This document shows, in pieces, positions 41,524 to 50,884 of a stretch of DNA of 64,000 bases. Origin of the DNA: Tateyamaria omphalii (GTDB lineage: Bacteria; Pseudomonadota; Alphaproteobacteria; Rhodobacterales; Rhodobacteraceae); assembly GCF_019802125.1 (NCBI RefSeq), contig NZ_JAHVHT010000006.1, positions 186,001 through 250,000 on the forward strand, given 5' to 3'. The notes under the pieces were generated by a model. That model made no database searches, had not been told where the DNA came from, and saw only the letters and a program-made list of their open reading frames with translations. Made by a program: the position numbers and the translations under genes. Within the stretch, counting starts at the first letter, position 1. Every line of letters starts with the position of its first letter.

Positions 41524-42981
41524 ATGGCACTCCCCGTCGAAACATTCTTTCTGCAGCCCGGCCATCAGGGCACCCTGCAGAGCCAGGTGCAGCAGATGAT
41601 CGCCCACGGCATCCTGTCGGGCCGTTTCGGATCCGGGGAAAAGCTGCCCTCCACCCGCAAACTCGCCGCCCATCTCGGGATCAGCCGCATCACGGTTACG
41701 CTCGCCTATACCGAGCTTGTGGCCTCGGATTACCTGACTGCCCGGGGCCGGTCGGGCTACTATGTGTCAGCCAATGCGCCCGTCCCGCCCAGTTATCAAC
41801 CGCAGCCCGCTTCCGGCGATGCCGTCGACTGGACCCGCGCCATCGGGCAGCGGTTTTCCGGCGGCCACACGCTCAGCAAGCCGCAGGACTGGGCGCGGTT
41901 CAAATACCCGTTCATCTACGGCCAGACCGACCCGCAACTCTTTGACCATACGAACTGGCGCCAATGCGCGCTGCAGGCCCTCGGCCAACGGGATTTTGCC
42001 GCGCTGACATCTGACTATTTTGACCAAGATGATCCGCAGCTCATTGAATTCATTCAGCGAAACACGCTTCCCCGGCGCGGCATCTCCGCCAATGCCGACC
42101 AGATACTGATCACGCTCGGCGCCCAGAACGCGCTTTGGCTCGCCGCCCAGATCCTTCTGACCCAGCGCCGCACCGCCGCCTTCGAGGACCCGTGTTACCC
42201 GGCCCTGCGCGAGATCCTCACACAGTCACGATGCCATCTGGCCCCCGTCCGCGTGGACCGCGATGGCCTGCCGCCCGATGGCATCCCGCCGGATTCCGAC
42301 GTGATCTTTTCCACGCCGAGCCACCAATGCCCCACCACATCCACGATGCCCATGCCGCGCAGGCAAGCCCTGCTGGACCGCGCGCGCGAACTGGACGCGC
42401 TGATTGTCGAGGATGACTACGAGTTCGAGATGTCCTTCCTCAACCCGCCCTCGCCCGCGCTCAAGTCGATGGATACAGATGGGCGGGTGATCTATGTGGG
42501 CAGCTTTTCCAAGTCGCTCTTCCCCGGCCTGCGGCTCGGCTATCTCGTCGGCTCCGAGCCCTTCGTGCGCGAAGCCCGCGCCCTGCGCACCTCCGTCCTC
42601 CGCCACCCGCCCGGCCACATCCAGCGCACCGCGGCCTATTTCCTGTCGATGGGGCACTATGATGCGCAAATTCGCAAGATGAGCGCGGCTCTGCACACCC
42701 GCCGCGACGCCATGCAGGAGGCCATCGACGCCAACGGGCTCGACATCGCCGGTCAGGGTGCTTTTGGCGGCTCGTCCTACTGGATGCGCGCGCCACAGGG
42801 GGTCGACACACGTGCAATGGCCCAACAATTGCAAGAGCTTGGCGTCCTGGTCGAACCCGGCCACGCCTTCTTTTCCGGGGATGACCAGCCGCAGGGGTTC
42901 TACCGCCTCGGCTATTCCTCGATCCATGTCGACCGGATCCGCGCCGGCATTGGCCTTATCGCGCAACATCTGAATCACTAG
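41524..42981 (+). CDS. tauR: MocR/GntR-type transcriptional regulator TauR
   Basis: A 485-residue fusion. Residues about 1-75 form a GntR winged helix (LSGRFGSGEKLPSTRKLAAH, then LGISRITVTLAYTEL). Residues 110-485 form a class I aminotransferase-like domain; the PLP lysine is in VIYVGSFSKSLFPGLRLGYL, preceded by the cofactor-binding DALIVEDDYEFEMSF. This is the MocR layout. In R. capsulatus TauR activates the taurine genes, probably sensing taurine through PLP. Tandem operators lie just upstream and downstream of the gene. Confidence 0.92.
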   Translation: MALPVETFFLQPGHQGTLQSQVQQMIAHGILSGRFGSGEKLPSTRKLAAHLGISRITVTLAYTELVASDYLTARGRSGYYVSANAPVPPSYQPQPASGDAVDWTRAIGQRFSGGHTLSKPQDWARFKYPFIYGQTDPQLFDHTNWRQCALQALGQRDFAALTSDYFDQDDPQLIEFIQRNTLPRRGISANADQILITLGAQNALWLAAQILLTQRRTAAFEDPCYPALREILTQSRCHLAPVRVDRDGLPPDGIPPDSDVIFSTPSHQCPTTSTMPMPRRQALLDRARELDALIVEDDYEFEMSFLNPPSPALKSMDTDGRVIYVGSFSKSLFPGLRLGYLVGSEPFVREARALRTSVLRHPPGHIQRTAAYFLSMGHYDAQIRKMSAALHTRRDAMQEAIDANGLDIAGQGAFGGSSYWMRAPQGVDTRAMAQQLQELGVLVEPGHAFFSGDDQPQGFYRLGYSSIHVDRIRAGIGLIAQHLNH

Positions 42982-42982
42982 C

Positions 42983-43015
42983 CTGGACTTAAATGGATGC
43001 CATAACTGGCCCTAA
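42983..43015 (+). promoter_or_regulatory. Candidate TauR operator in the xsc promoter
   Basis: CTGGACTTAA (42983-42992) and CTGGCCCTAA (43006-43015) are direct repeats 23 bp apart, immediately after the tauR stop and about 85-115 bp before the xsc start. Spacing is the same as in the tpa promoter. Confidence 0.75.
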
Positions 43016-43097
43016 CGAACACCCACTCCCCCGGTCTAACGTCAATTCCGACATTCCGGGGCGATTCGACGCCCCCGCTTCTATTGGAGACTGCCCC

Positions 43098-44879
43098 ATG
43101 AAAATGACCACGGAAGAAGCCTTTGTGAAATGCCTGCAGCGCCACGGCATTGAACACGCCTTTGGCATTATCGGCTCGGCCATGATGCCGATTTCCGACA
43201 TCTTCCCGGATGCCGGTATCAAGTTCTGGGACTGCGCCCACGAAGGCTCTGCCGGCATGATGGCCGACGGCTTCACGCGTGCCACCGGCAAAATGTCGAT
43301 GATGATCGCGCAAAACGGCCCCGGCATCACCAACTTCGTGACTGCGGTCAAGACGGCGTACTGGAACCACACTCCTTTGCTTTTGGTTACCCCGCAGGCC
43401 GCCAACAAAACGATTGGTCAAGGTGGCTTCCAAGAAGTCGAGCAGATGAAGCTGTTCGAAGACATGGTCGCCTATCAGGAAGAGGTCCGCGACCCGTCCC
43501 GCGTGGCCGAGGTTTTGACCCGCGTCATCAGCCAGGCCAAACGCCTGTCGGGCCCGGCCCAGCTGAACATCCCGCGCGACATGTGGACCCAGGTGATCGA
43601 CATCGAGATCCCCGAGCCGATCGAATTCGAAGCCTCCCCCGGCGGCCTCAACTCGGTTGCGGAAGCGGCCAAGATTCTGTCCGAAGCCAAGAACCCCGTC
43701 ATCCTGAACGGCGCAGGCGTGGTCCTGTCCCAGGGTGGTCTGGCCGCATCGCAGGAACTGGCAGAGCGCCTGACCGCACCGGTCTGCGTGGGCTACCAGC
43801 ACAACGACGCCTTCCCCGGCAATCACCCGCTCTTTGCTGGCCCGCTGGGCTACAACGGCTCCAAGGCAGGCATGCAGCTGATCTCGGAAGCGGATGTGGT
43901 CCTGTGCCTCGGCACACGCCTCAACCCGTTCTCGACCCTGCCCGGCTATGGCATCGATTACTGGCCCACAGACGCGAAGATCATCCAGGTCGATATCAAC
44001 CCCGACCGCATCGGCCTGACCAAGAAGGTCACAGTGGGCATCGTGGGTGACGCAGCCAAAGTGGCGAACGGCATCATCGCGCAACTGTCTGACGACGCAG
44101 GCGACGCAGGCCGCGAGGCACGCAAGGACAAGATCGCACAGACGAAATCGGCATGGGCGCAGGAACTGACGTCCATGAACGAAGAGCAGGACGATCCCGG
44201 CACCAACTGGAACGAGCGTGCGCGCGCTGCGAAACCAGATTGGATGAGCCCCCGCATGGCATGGCGCGCCATCCAATCCGCGCTGCCTGTCGAGGCCATC
44301 ATTTCCTCCGACATCGGCAACAACTGCGCCATCGGCAACGCCTACCCGTCCTTCGAAGAGGGCCGGAAATATCTGGCACCCGGCCTGTTCGGCCCCTGCG
44401 GCTACGGCCTGCCCGCCATCGTCGGCGCGAAAATCGGCCAGCCTGACGTGCCGGTTGTCGGTTTCGCTGGTGACGGCGCCTTCGGCATTGCCGTGAACGA
44501 ACTGACCGCCATCGGTCGCGGTGAATGGCCTGCCATCACGCAGATCGTCTTCCGCAACTACCAGTGGGGTGCGGAAAAGCGGAACTCGACTCTGTGGTTC
44601 GACGACAACTTCGTCGGCACCGAGCTGGACGAACAGGTCTCCTACGCCGGCATCGCCAACGCTTGTGGCCTGAAGGGCGTTGTTGCCCGTACGCAGGAAG
44701 AGCTGACCGCAGCGCTGAACCAGGCGATCAAGGATCAGATGGAAAACGGCATCACCACGCTGATCGAAGCCATGATCAACCAGGAACTGGGCGATCCCTT
44801 CCGCCGCGATGCGATGAAAAAGCCCGTATCGGTTGCTGGCATCTCCAAAGACGATATGGTCCCGCAAACAGCTGCGTGA
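43098..44879 (+). CDS. xsc: Sulfoacetaldehyde acetyltransferase
   Basis: A 593-residue ThDP enzyme that converts sulfoacetaldehyde and phosphate to acetyl phosphate and sulfite. It has the N-terminal ThDP activation region (GIEHAFGIIGSAMMPISDIF, with E-G-S at CAHEGSAGMMADGFTRATGK), the central domain, and the C-terminal cofactor motif GFAGDGAFGIAVNELTAIGR ending with FRNYQWGAEKRN, typical of Xsc rather than acetolactate synthase. ATG 43098 gives the normal length; the frame upstream overlaps the operator. A terminator follows at 44893. Confidence 0.95.
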   Translation: MKMTTEEAFVKCLQRHGIEHAFGIIGSAMMPISDIFPDAGIKFWDCAHEGSAGMMADGFTRATGKMSMMIAQNGPGITNFVTAVKTAYWNHTPLLLVTPQAANKTIGQGGFQEVEQMKLFEDMVAYQEEVRDPSRVAEVLTRVISQAKRLSGPAQLNIPRDMWTQVIDIEIPEPIEFEASPGGLNSVAEAAKILSEAKNPVILNGAGVVLSQGGLAASQELAERLTAPVCVGYQHNDAFPGNHPLFAGPLGYNGSKAGMQLISEADVVLCLGTRLNPFSTLPGYGIDYWPTDAKIIQVDINPDRIGLTKKVTVGIVGDAAKVANGIIAQLSDDAGDAGREARKDKIAQTKSAWAQELTSMNEEQDDPGTNWNERARAAKPDWMSPRMAWRAIQSALPVEAIISSDIGNNCAIGNAYPSFEEGRKYLAPGLFGPCGYGLPAIVGAKIGQPDVPVVGFAGDGAFGIAVNELTAIGRGEWPAITQIVFRNYQWGAEKRNSTLWFDDNFVGTELDEQVSYAGIANACGLKGVVARTQEELTAALNQAIKDQMENGITTLIEAMINQELGDPFRRDAMKKPVSVAGISKDDMVPQTAA

Positions 44880-44892
44880 TCTACCAAGACCC

Positions 44893-44925
44893 GAGGGGAT
44901 GGGCACGCGCCCGTCCCCTCTTTTT
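44893..44925 (+). terminator. Strong intrinsic terminator between xsc and pta
   Basis: GAGGGGATGGGC-ACGC-GCCCGTCCCCTC is followed by TTTTT. The 12-bp stem has one T-G wobble. It begins 13 bp after the xsc stop and lies 20 bp before the pta start, so it should attenuate transcription into pta-ackA. Confidence 0.85.
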
Positions 44926-44945
44926 CATTTTCGAAAGGCGGTTTC

Positions 44946-45875
44946 GTGCCCCAATCCTTCCTGTCCGACGCCAATGCGATCGCGCCCGCACACATCATCG
45001 AGATGGCGCAAAAAGCGGCCAGCCCCCGCGTGGCCATCGCCCGCGCCGGTGCGCCCCTCCCGATGCTGGCGGCCAAGGAAGCAACCGAAGCCAACATGAT
45101 GATCCCGGTCTTCACCGGTGAGCGTCACATGATCGAGGCTGAGGCCGAGAAGCTGAACTGGGACATCTCAGGCTTCGAGTTGATCGAGGCCGAGGGCGAG
45201 GTCGCCTCGGGCATGGCCGCTGCAAAAGCATGTGGCGAAGGCCAGGCCGATATTCTGATGAAGGGGCAGCTCCATACGGATGCGTTCATGCGCGCTGCCG
45301 TGTCGCGGGACGCGGGCCTGCGCACGGGCCGCCGCTTTGTCCACATCTTCCACATCACCACGCCCGACGGCACCGGGTCGATCACGATCTCGGACGCCGC
45401 CGTGAACGTGACCCCCGACATGGCAACGCGCCAGGACGCGACGGCCGAAGTGGTCAAGTTGCTGCACAAGCTGGGCAATGCGCGCCCCAAGGTTGCGTTC
45501 CTGTCAGCGACCGAATCCGCCATTGAAAGCGTACCTTCGTCCATGGATGGACGCGCGCTGCGCGATTGGGCCATCGAAAACATTGCCGATGCCGATTTCT
45601 CCGGCCCGCTGGCCTTCGATCTCATCATGTCGCCCAAATCTGTCGCCACCAAGAAGATGACAGACGATCCCGTCGCAGGCAAAGCCGACGCCATCATCGT
45701 CCCCGACATCGTCTCGGGCAACGCACTGTTCAAATCCTTTGTCTACCTGGCCGGTGGCTGCGCAGGCGGCATCGTCATGGGGGCCAAGGTCCCGATCCTA
45801 CTGACCTCGCGCGCGGATCCACCTGCGGCGCGCCTGTCTTCCGTGGCCCTTGGGGCCATCATGGCCGCCGCATGA
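44946..45875 (+). CDS. pta: Phosphate acetyltransferase (short form)
   Basis: A 309-residue Pta-type enzyme converting acetyl phosphate plus CoA to acetyl-CoA. Family marks are GQADILMKGQLHTDAFMRAA, HIFHITTPDGTGSITISDAA and the C-terminal ADAIIVPDIVSGNALFKSFV. It is the short catalytic form without the N-terminal regulatory domain found in enteric Pta. GTG at 44946, after AAAGGCGG, is the likely start. Its stop overlaps ackA (ATGA). The position after xsc indicates a role in handling acetyl phosphate from taurine. Confidence 0.92.
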   Translation: MPQSFLSDANAIAPAHIIEMAQKAASPRVAIARAGAPLPMLAAKEATEANMMIPVFTGERHMIEAEAEKLNWDISGFELIEAEGEVASGMAAAKACGEGQADILMKGQLHTDAFMRAAVSRDAGLRTGRRFVHIFHITTPDGTGSITISDAAVNVTPDMATRQDATAEVVKLLHKLGNARPKVAFLSATESAIESVPSSMDGRALRDWAIENIADADFSGPLAFDLIMSPKSVATKKMTDDPVAGKADAIIVPDIVSGNALFKSFVYLAGGCAGGIVMGAKVPILLTSRADPPAARLSSVALGAIMAAA

Positions 45876-46942
45876 TCCTGGTCGTCAACGCAGGCTCCTC
45901 CTCCATCAAGGTCGCGCTGTTTCAGCCCGATCTGACAGAAGTGATGGCAGGGCAAGTGAGCGGCATTGGCGGCGCGTTGGCCCATCTGACATTGGGCAAC
46001 GAAGATCAGAACGTCACAGCACCCGACCATGACGCGGCGCTGACGACAATCCTCGACAGCCTCACGCGGCAGGGGATCACCCCCGACAAACTGACCGCAG
46101 CGGCCCACCGGGTCGTGCATGGCGGCACATCGCTGGTGGACCCGGTTGCGGTGGACGACACGGTGATTGCAGGGATCGAAGCGGCCACACCTCTGGCGCC
46201 CCTGCACAACCCCAACAACCTCGCAGGCATCCGCGCGCTGCAAACGCTCGCGCCCGACCTGCCGCAATATGCCAGCTTCGGCACGGCATTCCACGCGAAC
46301 CAGCCCGAGGTCGCGACAACATATGCCCTCCCGAAAGAGCCACGCTCCATGGGCATTCGCCGCTATGGCTTCCACGGCCTCAGCTACGCATGGATCGTCA
46401 CGCAATTCGGCTCTGACCTGCCCGACCGCCTGCTCGCCTTCCACCTCGGCTCCGGCGCTTCACTCTGCGCGATCAACAAAGGGCGCTCAGTCGCCACCTC
46501 CATGGGCTACTCCCCCCTCGACGGGTTGACGATGGGCACCCGCTCCGGCGCGATCGACGGCATGGCCGTCCTACGGCTGGCCGAGATCTACGGCGCAGAC
46601 GAAGCGGCCCACATGCTGAACCACGAAAGCGGGCTGAAGGGTTTGGGCGGCAGCAATGACATGCGCCTGCTGCTCGGCGCCGACACAAACCGCGCGAAAC
46701 TGGCAGTCGAGCATTTCTGCTACTGGGCCGCCCGTCATGCAGGCTCGGCCATCGTCGCGATGGGCGGTCTCGACGCCGTGGCCTTCACCGGCGGCATCGG
46801 TGAGAATGCAGAACCCATCCGCACACGCATCATGGAGCACCTGCACCTTTTCGGCGACGTGCCTGTGCACGTGGTCAAAGCCGACGAGGAACGCCAGATC
46901 GCGACTGACGCACGCGCCCTGATGACTGGGGTGCAGCCGTGA
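45872..46942 (+). CDS. ackA: Acetate kinase
   Basis: A 356-residue acetokinase-family enzyme. It opens ILVVNAGSSSIKVALF, the N-T/A-G-S-S-S-x-K phosphate loop, and contains YGFHGLSYAWIVTQ, HLGSGASLCAINKG, MGYSPLDGLTMGTRSGAIDG and VAFTGGIGENAEPIRTRIME. It is somewhat shorter than E. coli AckA (400). ATG 45872 overlaps the pta stop. It would make ATP from acetyl phosphate or, in reverse, activate acetate. Inclusion in a taurine cluster gives Xsc a second, ATP-yielding outlet. Confidence 0.92.
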   Translation: MILVVNAGSSSIKVALFQPDLTEVMAGQVSGIGGALAHLTLGNEDQNVTAPDHDAALTTILDSLTRQGITPDKLTAAAHRVVHGGTSLVDPVAVDDTVIAGIEAATPLAPLHNPNNLAGIRALQTLAPDLPQYASFGTAFHANQPEVATTYALPKEPRSMGIRRYGFHGLSYAWIVTQFGSDLPDRLLAFHLGSGASLCAINKGRSVATSMGYSPLDGLTMGTRSGAIDGMAVLRLAEIYGADEAAHMLNHESGLKGLGGSNDMRLLLGADTNRAKLAVEHFCYWAARHAGSAIVAMGGLDAVAFTGGIGENAEPIRTRIMEHLHLFGDVPVHVVKADEERQIATDARALMTGVQP

Positions 46943-47015
46943 ACCGTACAAACACACAGCAGAACATCAACGCTCCAGTCTTCCGCCAGGGCACGGGACA
47001 GGAGCACCTCACGCC

Positions 47016-48038
47016 ATGACCGCAACTGGAAATTCCTTCTTGCACGACCTCCCCGACCGGGTGCGCGTCCTGTTTCCTGGAGTGCTGGTGGCGATCCTCG
47101 TGGCCGTCACAGCGCAATTCCTGGCCGAACATTACGACACCCCTGCCATGCTGATGGCCCTGCTTCTGGGCATCGCCGTGGCCTTCCTCGGGGACGAGGG
47201 CAAAACGGTCGAAGGGATCGCCTTTGCCGCCCGTACCATCCTGCGCTTGGGCATCGCCTTCCTCGGTGTCCGTATATCGTTCGAACTGATGGCAGGGCTG
47301 GGCCTCGAACTGGTCGCGCTCGTCATCGGCGGGGTCGCGGCCACCATCGGTTTCGGCCTGCTCATCGCGCGCTTCTTCGGCCACGGCTGGCGCTTCGCCT
47401 TCCTCACAGCAGGCTCGGTCGCCATCTGCGGCGCCTCGGCCGCGCTTGCGATCAGTGCAATCCTGCCCAAGGACGAACGCTCCGAGCAGCGGCTGATCTT
47501 CACAGTGCTGGGCGTCACCGTCCTGTCGACCATCGCCATGGTCGCTTACCCGATCCTCGTCACCCAACTCGGCATGGACGATATGTCGGGCGGTATCTTC
47601 CTCGGCGCCACCATCCATGACGTCGCTCAAGTCGTCGGCGCAGGCTTCTCGATTTCGGAAGAGGCAGGCGACACCGCCACACTGGTCAAACTGATCCGCG
47701 TGTCGATGCTGGCGCCCGTGGTCCTGATCGCCGCCCTCCTCATCCGCTCCTTCGCCGAAGCGCCCGAGGACGGCGCACGTCCGCCGCTCCTGCCGCTCTT
47801 CGTGATCGGCTTCCTGGCGCTCGCGACACTCAATTCGTTCAATCTGATCCCGACCCCGGTCACCGATCTGATGAGCCAGGCCTCGCGCTGGATGCTCCTG
47901 ATCGCGATCGCGGCGGTCGGCATGAAAACAAACCTCAAGCGGGTGCTCGCGGTCGGAGGGGCCGCAATTGCGCTGCTTGTCACCGAAACCCTGTTCATCG
48001 CAGCGCTGATACTTGCGGGGATTTACTATTTAGCCTGA
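47016..48038 (+). CDS. YeiH/UPF0324 (COG2855) family exporter, probable TauZ-type sulfite/sulfate exporter
   Basis: A 340-residue polytopic membrane protein with about ten helices. It has the family segments LMALLLGIAVAFLGDEGKTV, LRLGIAFLGVRISFELMAGL and TAGSVAICGASAALAISAIL. Members of this family next to sulfonate-degradation genes (SuyZ, TauZ) have been proposed to export sulfate. Here it lies between ackA and the sulfite dehydrogenase genes, an ideal position for removing sulfur oxyanions produced from taurine. Transport direction and ion are inferred from context. AGGAGC about 10 nt upstream supports the ATG at 47016. Confidence 0.8.
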   Translation: MTATGNSFLHDLPDRVRVLFPGVLVAILVAVTAQFLAEHYDTPAMLMALLLGIAVAFLGDEGKTVEGIAFAARTILRLGIAFLGVRISFELMAGLGLELVALVIGGVAATIGFGLLIARFFGHGWRFAFLTAGSVAICGASAALAISAILPKDERSEQRLIFTVLGVTVLSTIAMVAYPILVTQLGMDDMSGGIFLGATIHDVAQVVGAGFSISEEAGDTATLVKLIRVSMLAPVVLIAALLIRSFAEAPEDGARPPLLPLFVIGFLALATLNSFNLIPTPVTDLMSQASRWMLLIAIAAVGMKTNLKRVLAVGGAAIALLVTETLFIAALILAGIYYLA

Positions 48039-48061
48039 CAAACAGGCAGACGGGAGGCCAG

Positions 48062-50884
48062 ATGACGTTCCAGCAACCTAAGATCAATACCTCGCCCCAT
48101 GTCTCGGACGAGGTGCGCAAAACCACCTGCTACATGTGCGCCTGCCGTTGCGGGATCAACGTGCACATGAAGGATGGCAAGGTCGCCTATATCGAAGGCA
48201 ACCGCGACCACCCGGTGAACCAGGGTGTGCTCTGTGCCAAGGGCTCGGCAGGCATCATGCAGGTCAACGCCCCGTCGCGTCTGCGCAAGCCGCTCAAGCG
48301 GGTCGGCGAACGCGGCTCTGGCGAGTTCCAGGAAATCGAGTGGGACGAGGCGTTGCAGATCGCAACCGACTGGCTCGCCCCGATCCGCAAGGATGACCCG
48401 TCGAAGCTGGCCTTCTTCACAGGCCGCGACCAGTCGCAAAGCTTCACTAGCTTCTTTGCCCAGAATTTCGGTACCCCAAACTACGCGGCCCATGGCGGCT
48501 TCTGCTCGGTCAATATGGCCGCCGCTGGCATCTACACGATGGGCGGCGCGTTCTGGGAATTCGGTCAGCCCGACTGGGACCACACCAAGCTCTTCATGCT
48601 GTTCGGCGTCGCCGAAGACCACGACAGCAACCCGATCAAGATGGGCATCGGCAAGATCAAGGCGCGCGGCGCGCGTGTCATCGGCGTGAACCCGATCCGC
48701 ACGGGCTACAACGCCGTGGCGGACGATTGGGTCGGGATCACCCCCGGCACCGATGGCCTCTTTATCCTGTCACTCGTCCACTGCCTGATGAAAGCGGGCA
48801 AGATCGACGTGAACTATCTGGCGCAGTTCACCAACGCGCCCTGCCTGATCAACGGCGATGAGAAGTCCCCGGAATATGGCCTCCTCCTGCGCGACGAGAA
48901 TGGCAAGGAGCTGGTGATCGACCGCGCCACGGGCAAGCTGACACCTTTCGACCAAAAGGGCGTCAAACCCGACCTCACCGCCACCCATCGCCACGCAGGC
49001 ATCAGCCACCGCACCGTCATGCAGCACATGGCGGAACGGTACCTCAGCGACGAATACGCGCCCGAGGCCGTTGCTGACCGGGTCGGCATCTCCGCCAAGC
49101 GCATCCGCACGCTGGCGGCCGAAATCGCCCGCGTCGCCTTTGATGAGGCGTTTGAGCTGCAACAGGAATGGACAGACTTCCGCGGCGAAACGCACAAGAC
49201 GATGCAAGGTCGCCCCGTCTCCTTCCACTCCATGCGCGGCATCTCCGCCCACGCCAACGGGTTCCAGACCTGCCGCGCCTTGCATGTGCTGCAAATCCTG
49301 CTGGGAACGGTCGAAGTCCCCGGCGGCTTCCGCTTCAAACCCCCTTATCCGAAACCAGCGACAGCGCACCCCAAGCCCCATTGCGGCGTGTCACCGGATA
49401 AGCCACTCGACGGCCCGCACCTGGGCTTCGTCCACGGCCCCGACGATCTGGCCCTGAAAGAAGACGGCACGCCCGCCCGGATCGACAAGGCGTTCAGCTG
49501 GGAAAACCCCATGTCTGCCCACGGGCTCATGCACATGGTGATCTCGAACGCCTATGCGGGTGATCCTTACAAGATCGACACGCTGTTCATGTACATGGCG
49601 AACATGTCCTGGAACTCGTCCATGAACACCCGCGGTGTGATCGACATGCTGACGGACAAGGACGACAACGGCGACTATGTCATCCCGCGCATCATCTATT
49701 CGGATGCGTACAGCTCGGAAATGGTGGCCTATGCCGACCTGATCCTGCCGGACACCACTTACCTCGAACGGCACGACTGCATCTCGCTGCTCGACCGCCC
49801 GATTTGCGAGGCCGACGCTGCCGCCGACGCCATCCGCTGGCCGGTGATCGAGCCCGACCGCGATGTGCGCGGGTTCCAGTCCGTCCTGTGCGAACTTGGC
49901 GCGAAACTCGGCTTGCCCGGTTTCACCAACGAAGATGGCAGCCAGAAATACGCCGACTACGGCGACTATATCGTCAACCACGAACGCAAACCCGGCATCG
50001 GCCCCCTCGCCGGCTGGCGCATGGGCGAAGATGGCCTGACCAACGGTCGCGGCGGCGTGAACGAAAGCCAGCTCGACAATTACATCGACAATGGCGGCTT
50101 CTGGGTCGGCCACATCCCGGACGAAGCGCTCTACTACAAGCCGTGGAACAGCGCCTATCAGGATTGGGCCGTGGGCATGGGCCTCTTCGACAGCCCTCAA
50201 CCCTACCTTTTCACGCTTTACGTGGAACCCATGCGCCGCTTCCAGCTTGCGGCCGAGGGGCATGGCGACCGCCAGCCGCCCGATCACCTACGCGAGCGGA
50301 TCAAAGCGACGATGGACCCGCTGCCGATCTGGTACGACCCGTCCCCCGACAACCACGGCGACGACTACCCGATCACCGCGCTCACCCAGCGACCGATGGC
50401 CATGTACCACTCATGGGGTAGCCAGAACGCATGGCTGCGGCAACTCCACGGCCACAACCCGCTCTACCTGCCGACCAAGCTGATGCGGGAAAACAACCTC
50501 CAAGACGGCGATTGGGCCAAGGTGACGTCTCCCCACGGCGAAATCACGGTGCCGGTGCTCGAAATGGCCGCGCTCAACGAAAACACGGTGTGGACCTGGA
50601 ACGCCATCGGCAAGCGCAAAGGCGCGTGGGCGCTGGACGAAAACGCGCCAGAAGCAACCAAGGGCTTCCTGCTGAACCACCTGATCCACGAGCTGCTCCC
50701 ACCCAAGGGCGATGGCCTAAGATGGGCCAACTCCGACCCGATCACGGGGCAGGCGGCGTGGTTCGACCTCAAAGTGCGCATCGAAAAAGCCAAGGCCCCG
50801 AGCGAAAGCCAACCCGCGATGGAGCCGATCAAGTCTCCCGTCGGCAAAGGGCCAATGCAACTCACATGGAAGGTCGGCAAATGA
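48062..50884 (+). CDS. soeA: Cytoplasmic molybdopterin oxidoreductase catalytic subunit, probable sulfite dehydrogenase SoeA
   Basis: A 940-residue DMSO-reductase-family subunit. The N-terminal 4Fe-4S site is TTCYMCACRCGINVHMKDGK with a later Cys in QGVLCAKGSAG. There is no twin-arginine signal, so it should be cytoplasmic, as described for SoeABC of Allochromatium and several roseobacters. The Mo-bis-MGD domain extends through GTPNYAAHGGFCSVNMAAAG, and the C-terminal cofactor cap has MYHSWGSQNAWLRQLHG. The ATG follows GGGAGG. It is the catalytic subunit of a three-part enzyme with 51087-51845 and 51845-52717, oxidising sulfite released by Xsc. Formate dehydrogenase-like alternatives are less likely given context. 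Confidence 0.82.
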   Translation: MTFQQPKINTSPHVSDEVRKTTCYMCACRCGINVHMKDGKVAYIEGNRDHPVNQGVLCAKGSAGIMQVNAPSRLRKPLKRVGERGSGEFQEIEWDEALQIATDWLAPIRKDDPSKLAFFTGRDQSQSFTSFFAQNFGTPNYAAHGGFCSVNMAAAGIYTMGGAFWEFGQPDWDHTKLFMLFGVAEDHDSNPIKMGIGKIKARGARVIGVNPIRTGYNAVADDWVGITPGTDGLFILSLVHCLMKAGKIDVNYLAQFTNAPCLINGDEKSPEYGLLLRDENGKELVIDRATGKLTPFDQKGVKPDLTATHRHAGISHRTVMQHMAERYLSDEYAPEAVADRVGISAKRIRTLAAEIARVAFDEAFELQQEWTDFRGETHKTMQGRPVSFHSMRGISAHANGFQTCRALHVLQILLGTVEVPGGFRFKPPYPKPATAHPKPHCGVSPDKPLDGPHLGFVHGPDDLALKEDGTPARIDKAFSWENPMSAHGLMHMVISNAYAGDPYKIDTLFMYMANMSWNSSMNTRGVIDMLTDKDDNGDYVIPRIIYSDAYSSEMVAYADLILPDTTYLERHDCISLLDRPICEADAAADAIRWPVIEPDRDVRGFQSVLCELGAKLGLPGFTNEDGSQKYADYGDYIVNHERKPGIGPLAGWRMGEDGLTNGRGGVNESQLDNYIDNGGFWVGHIPDEALYYKPWNSAYQDWAVGMGLFDSPQPYLFTLYVEPMRRFQLAAEGHGDRQPPDHLRERIKATMDPLPIWYDPSPDNHGDDYPITALTQRPMAMYHSWGSQNAWLRQLHGHNPLYLPTKLMRENNLQDGDWAKVTSPHGEITVPVLEMAALNENTVWTWNAIGKRKGAWALDENAPEATKGFLLNHLIHELLPPKGDGLRWANSDPITGQAAWFDLKVRIEKAKAPSESQPAMEPIKSPVGKGPMQLTWKVGK

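Noticed and set aside
42978..44906. 642-codon minus-strand open frame over xsc
   Set aside because: Xsc motifs are clear on the plus strand; the antisense translation has no recognisable domain and ignores the operators and terminator around xsc.
48062..50884. SoeA read as a formate dehydrogenase or periplasmic DMSO reductase
   Set aside because: No twin-arginine signal is present and the gene follows xsc-pta-ackA-exporter with SoeB/SoeC-type partners; context favours sulfite oxidation, though the substrate is not proven by motif alone.
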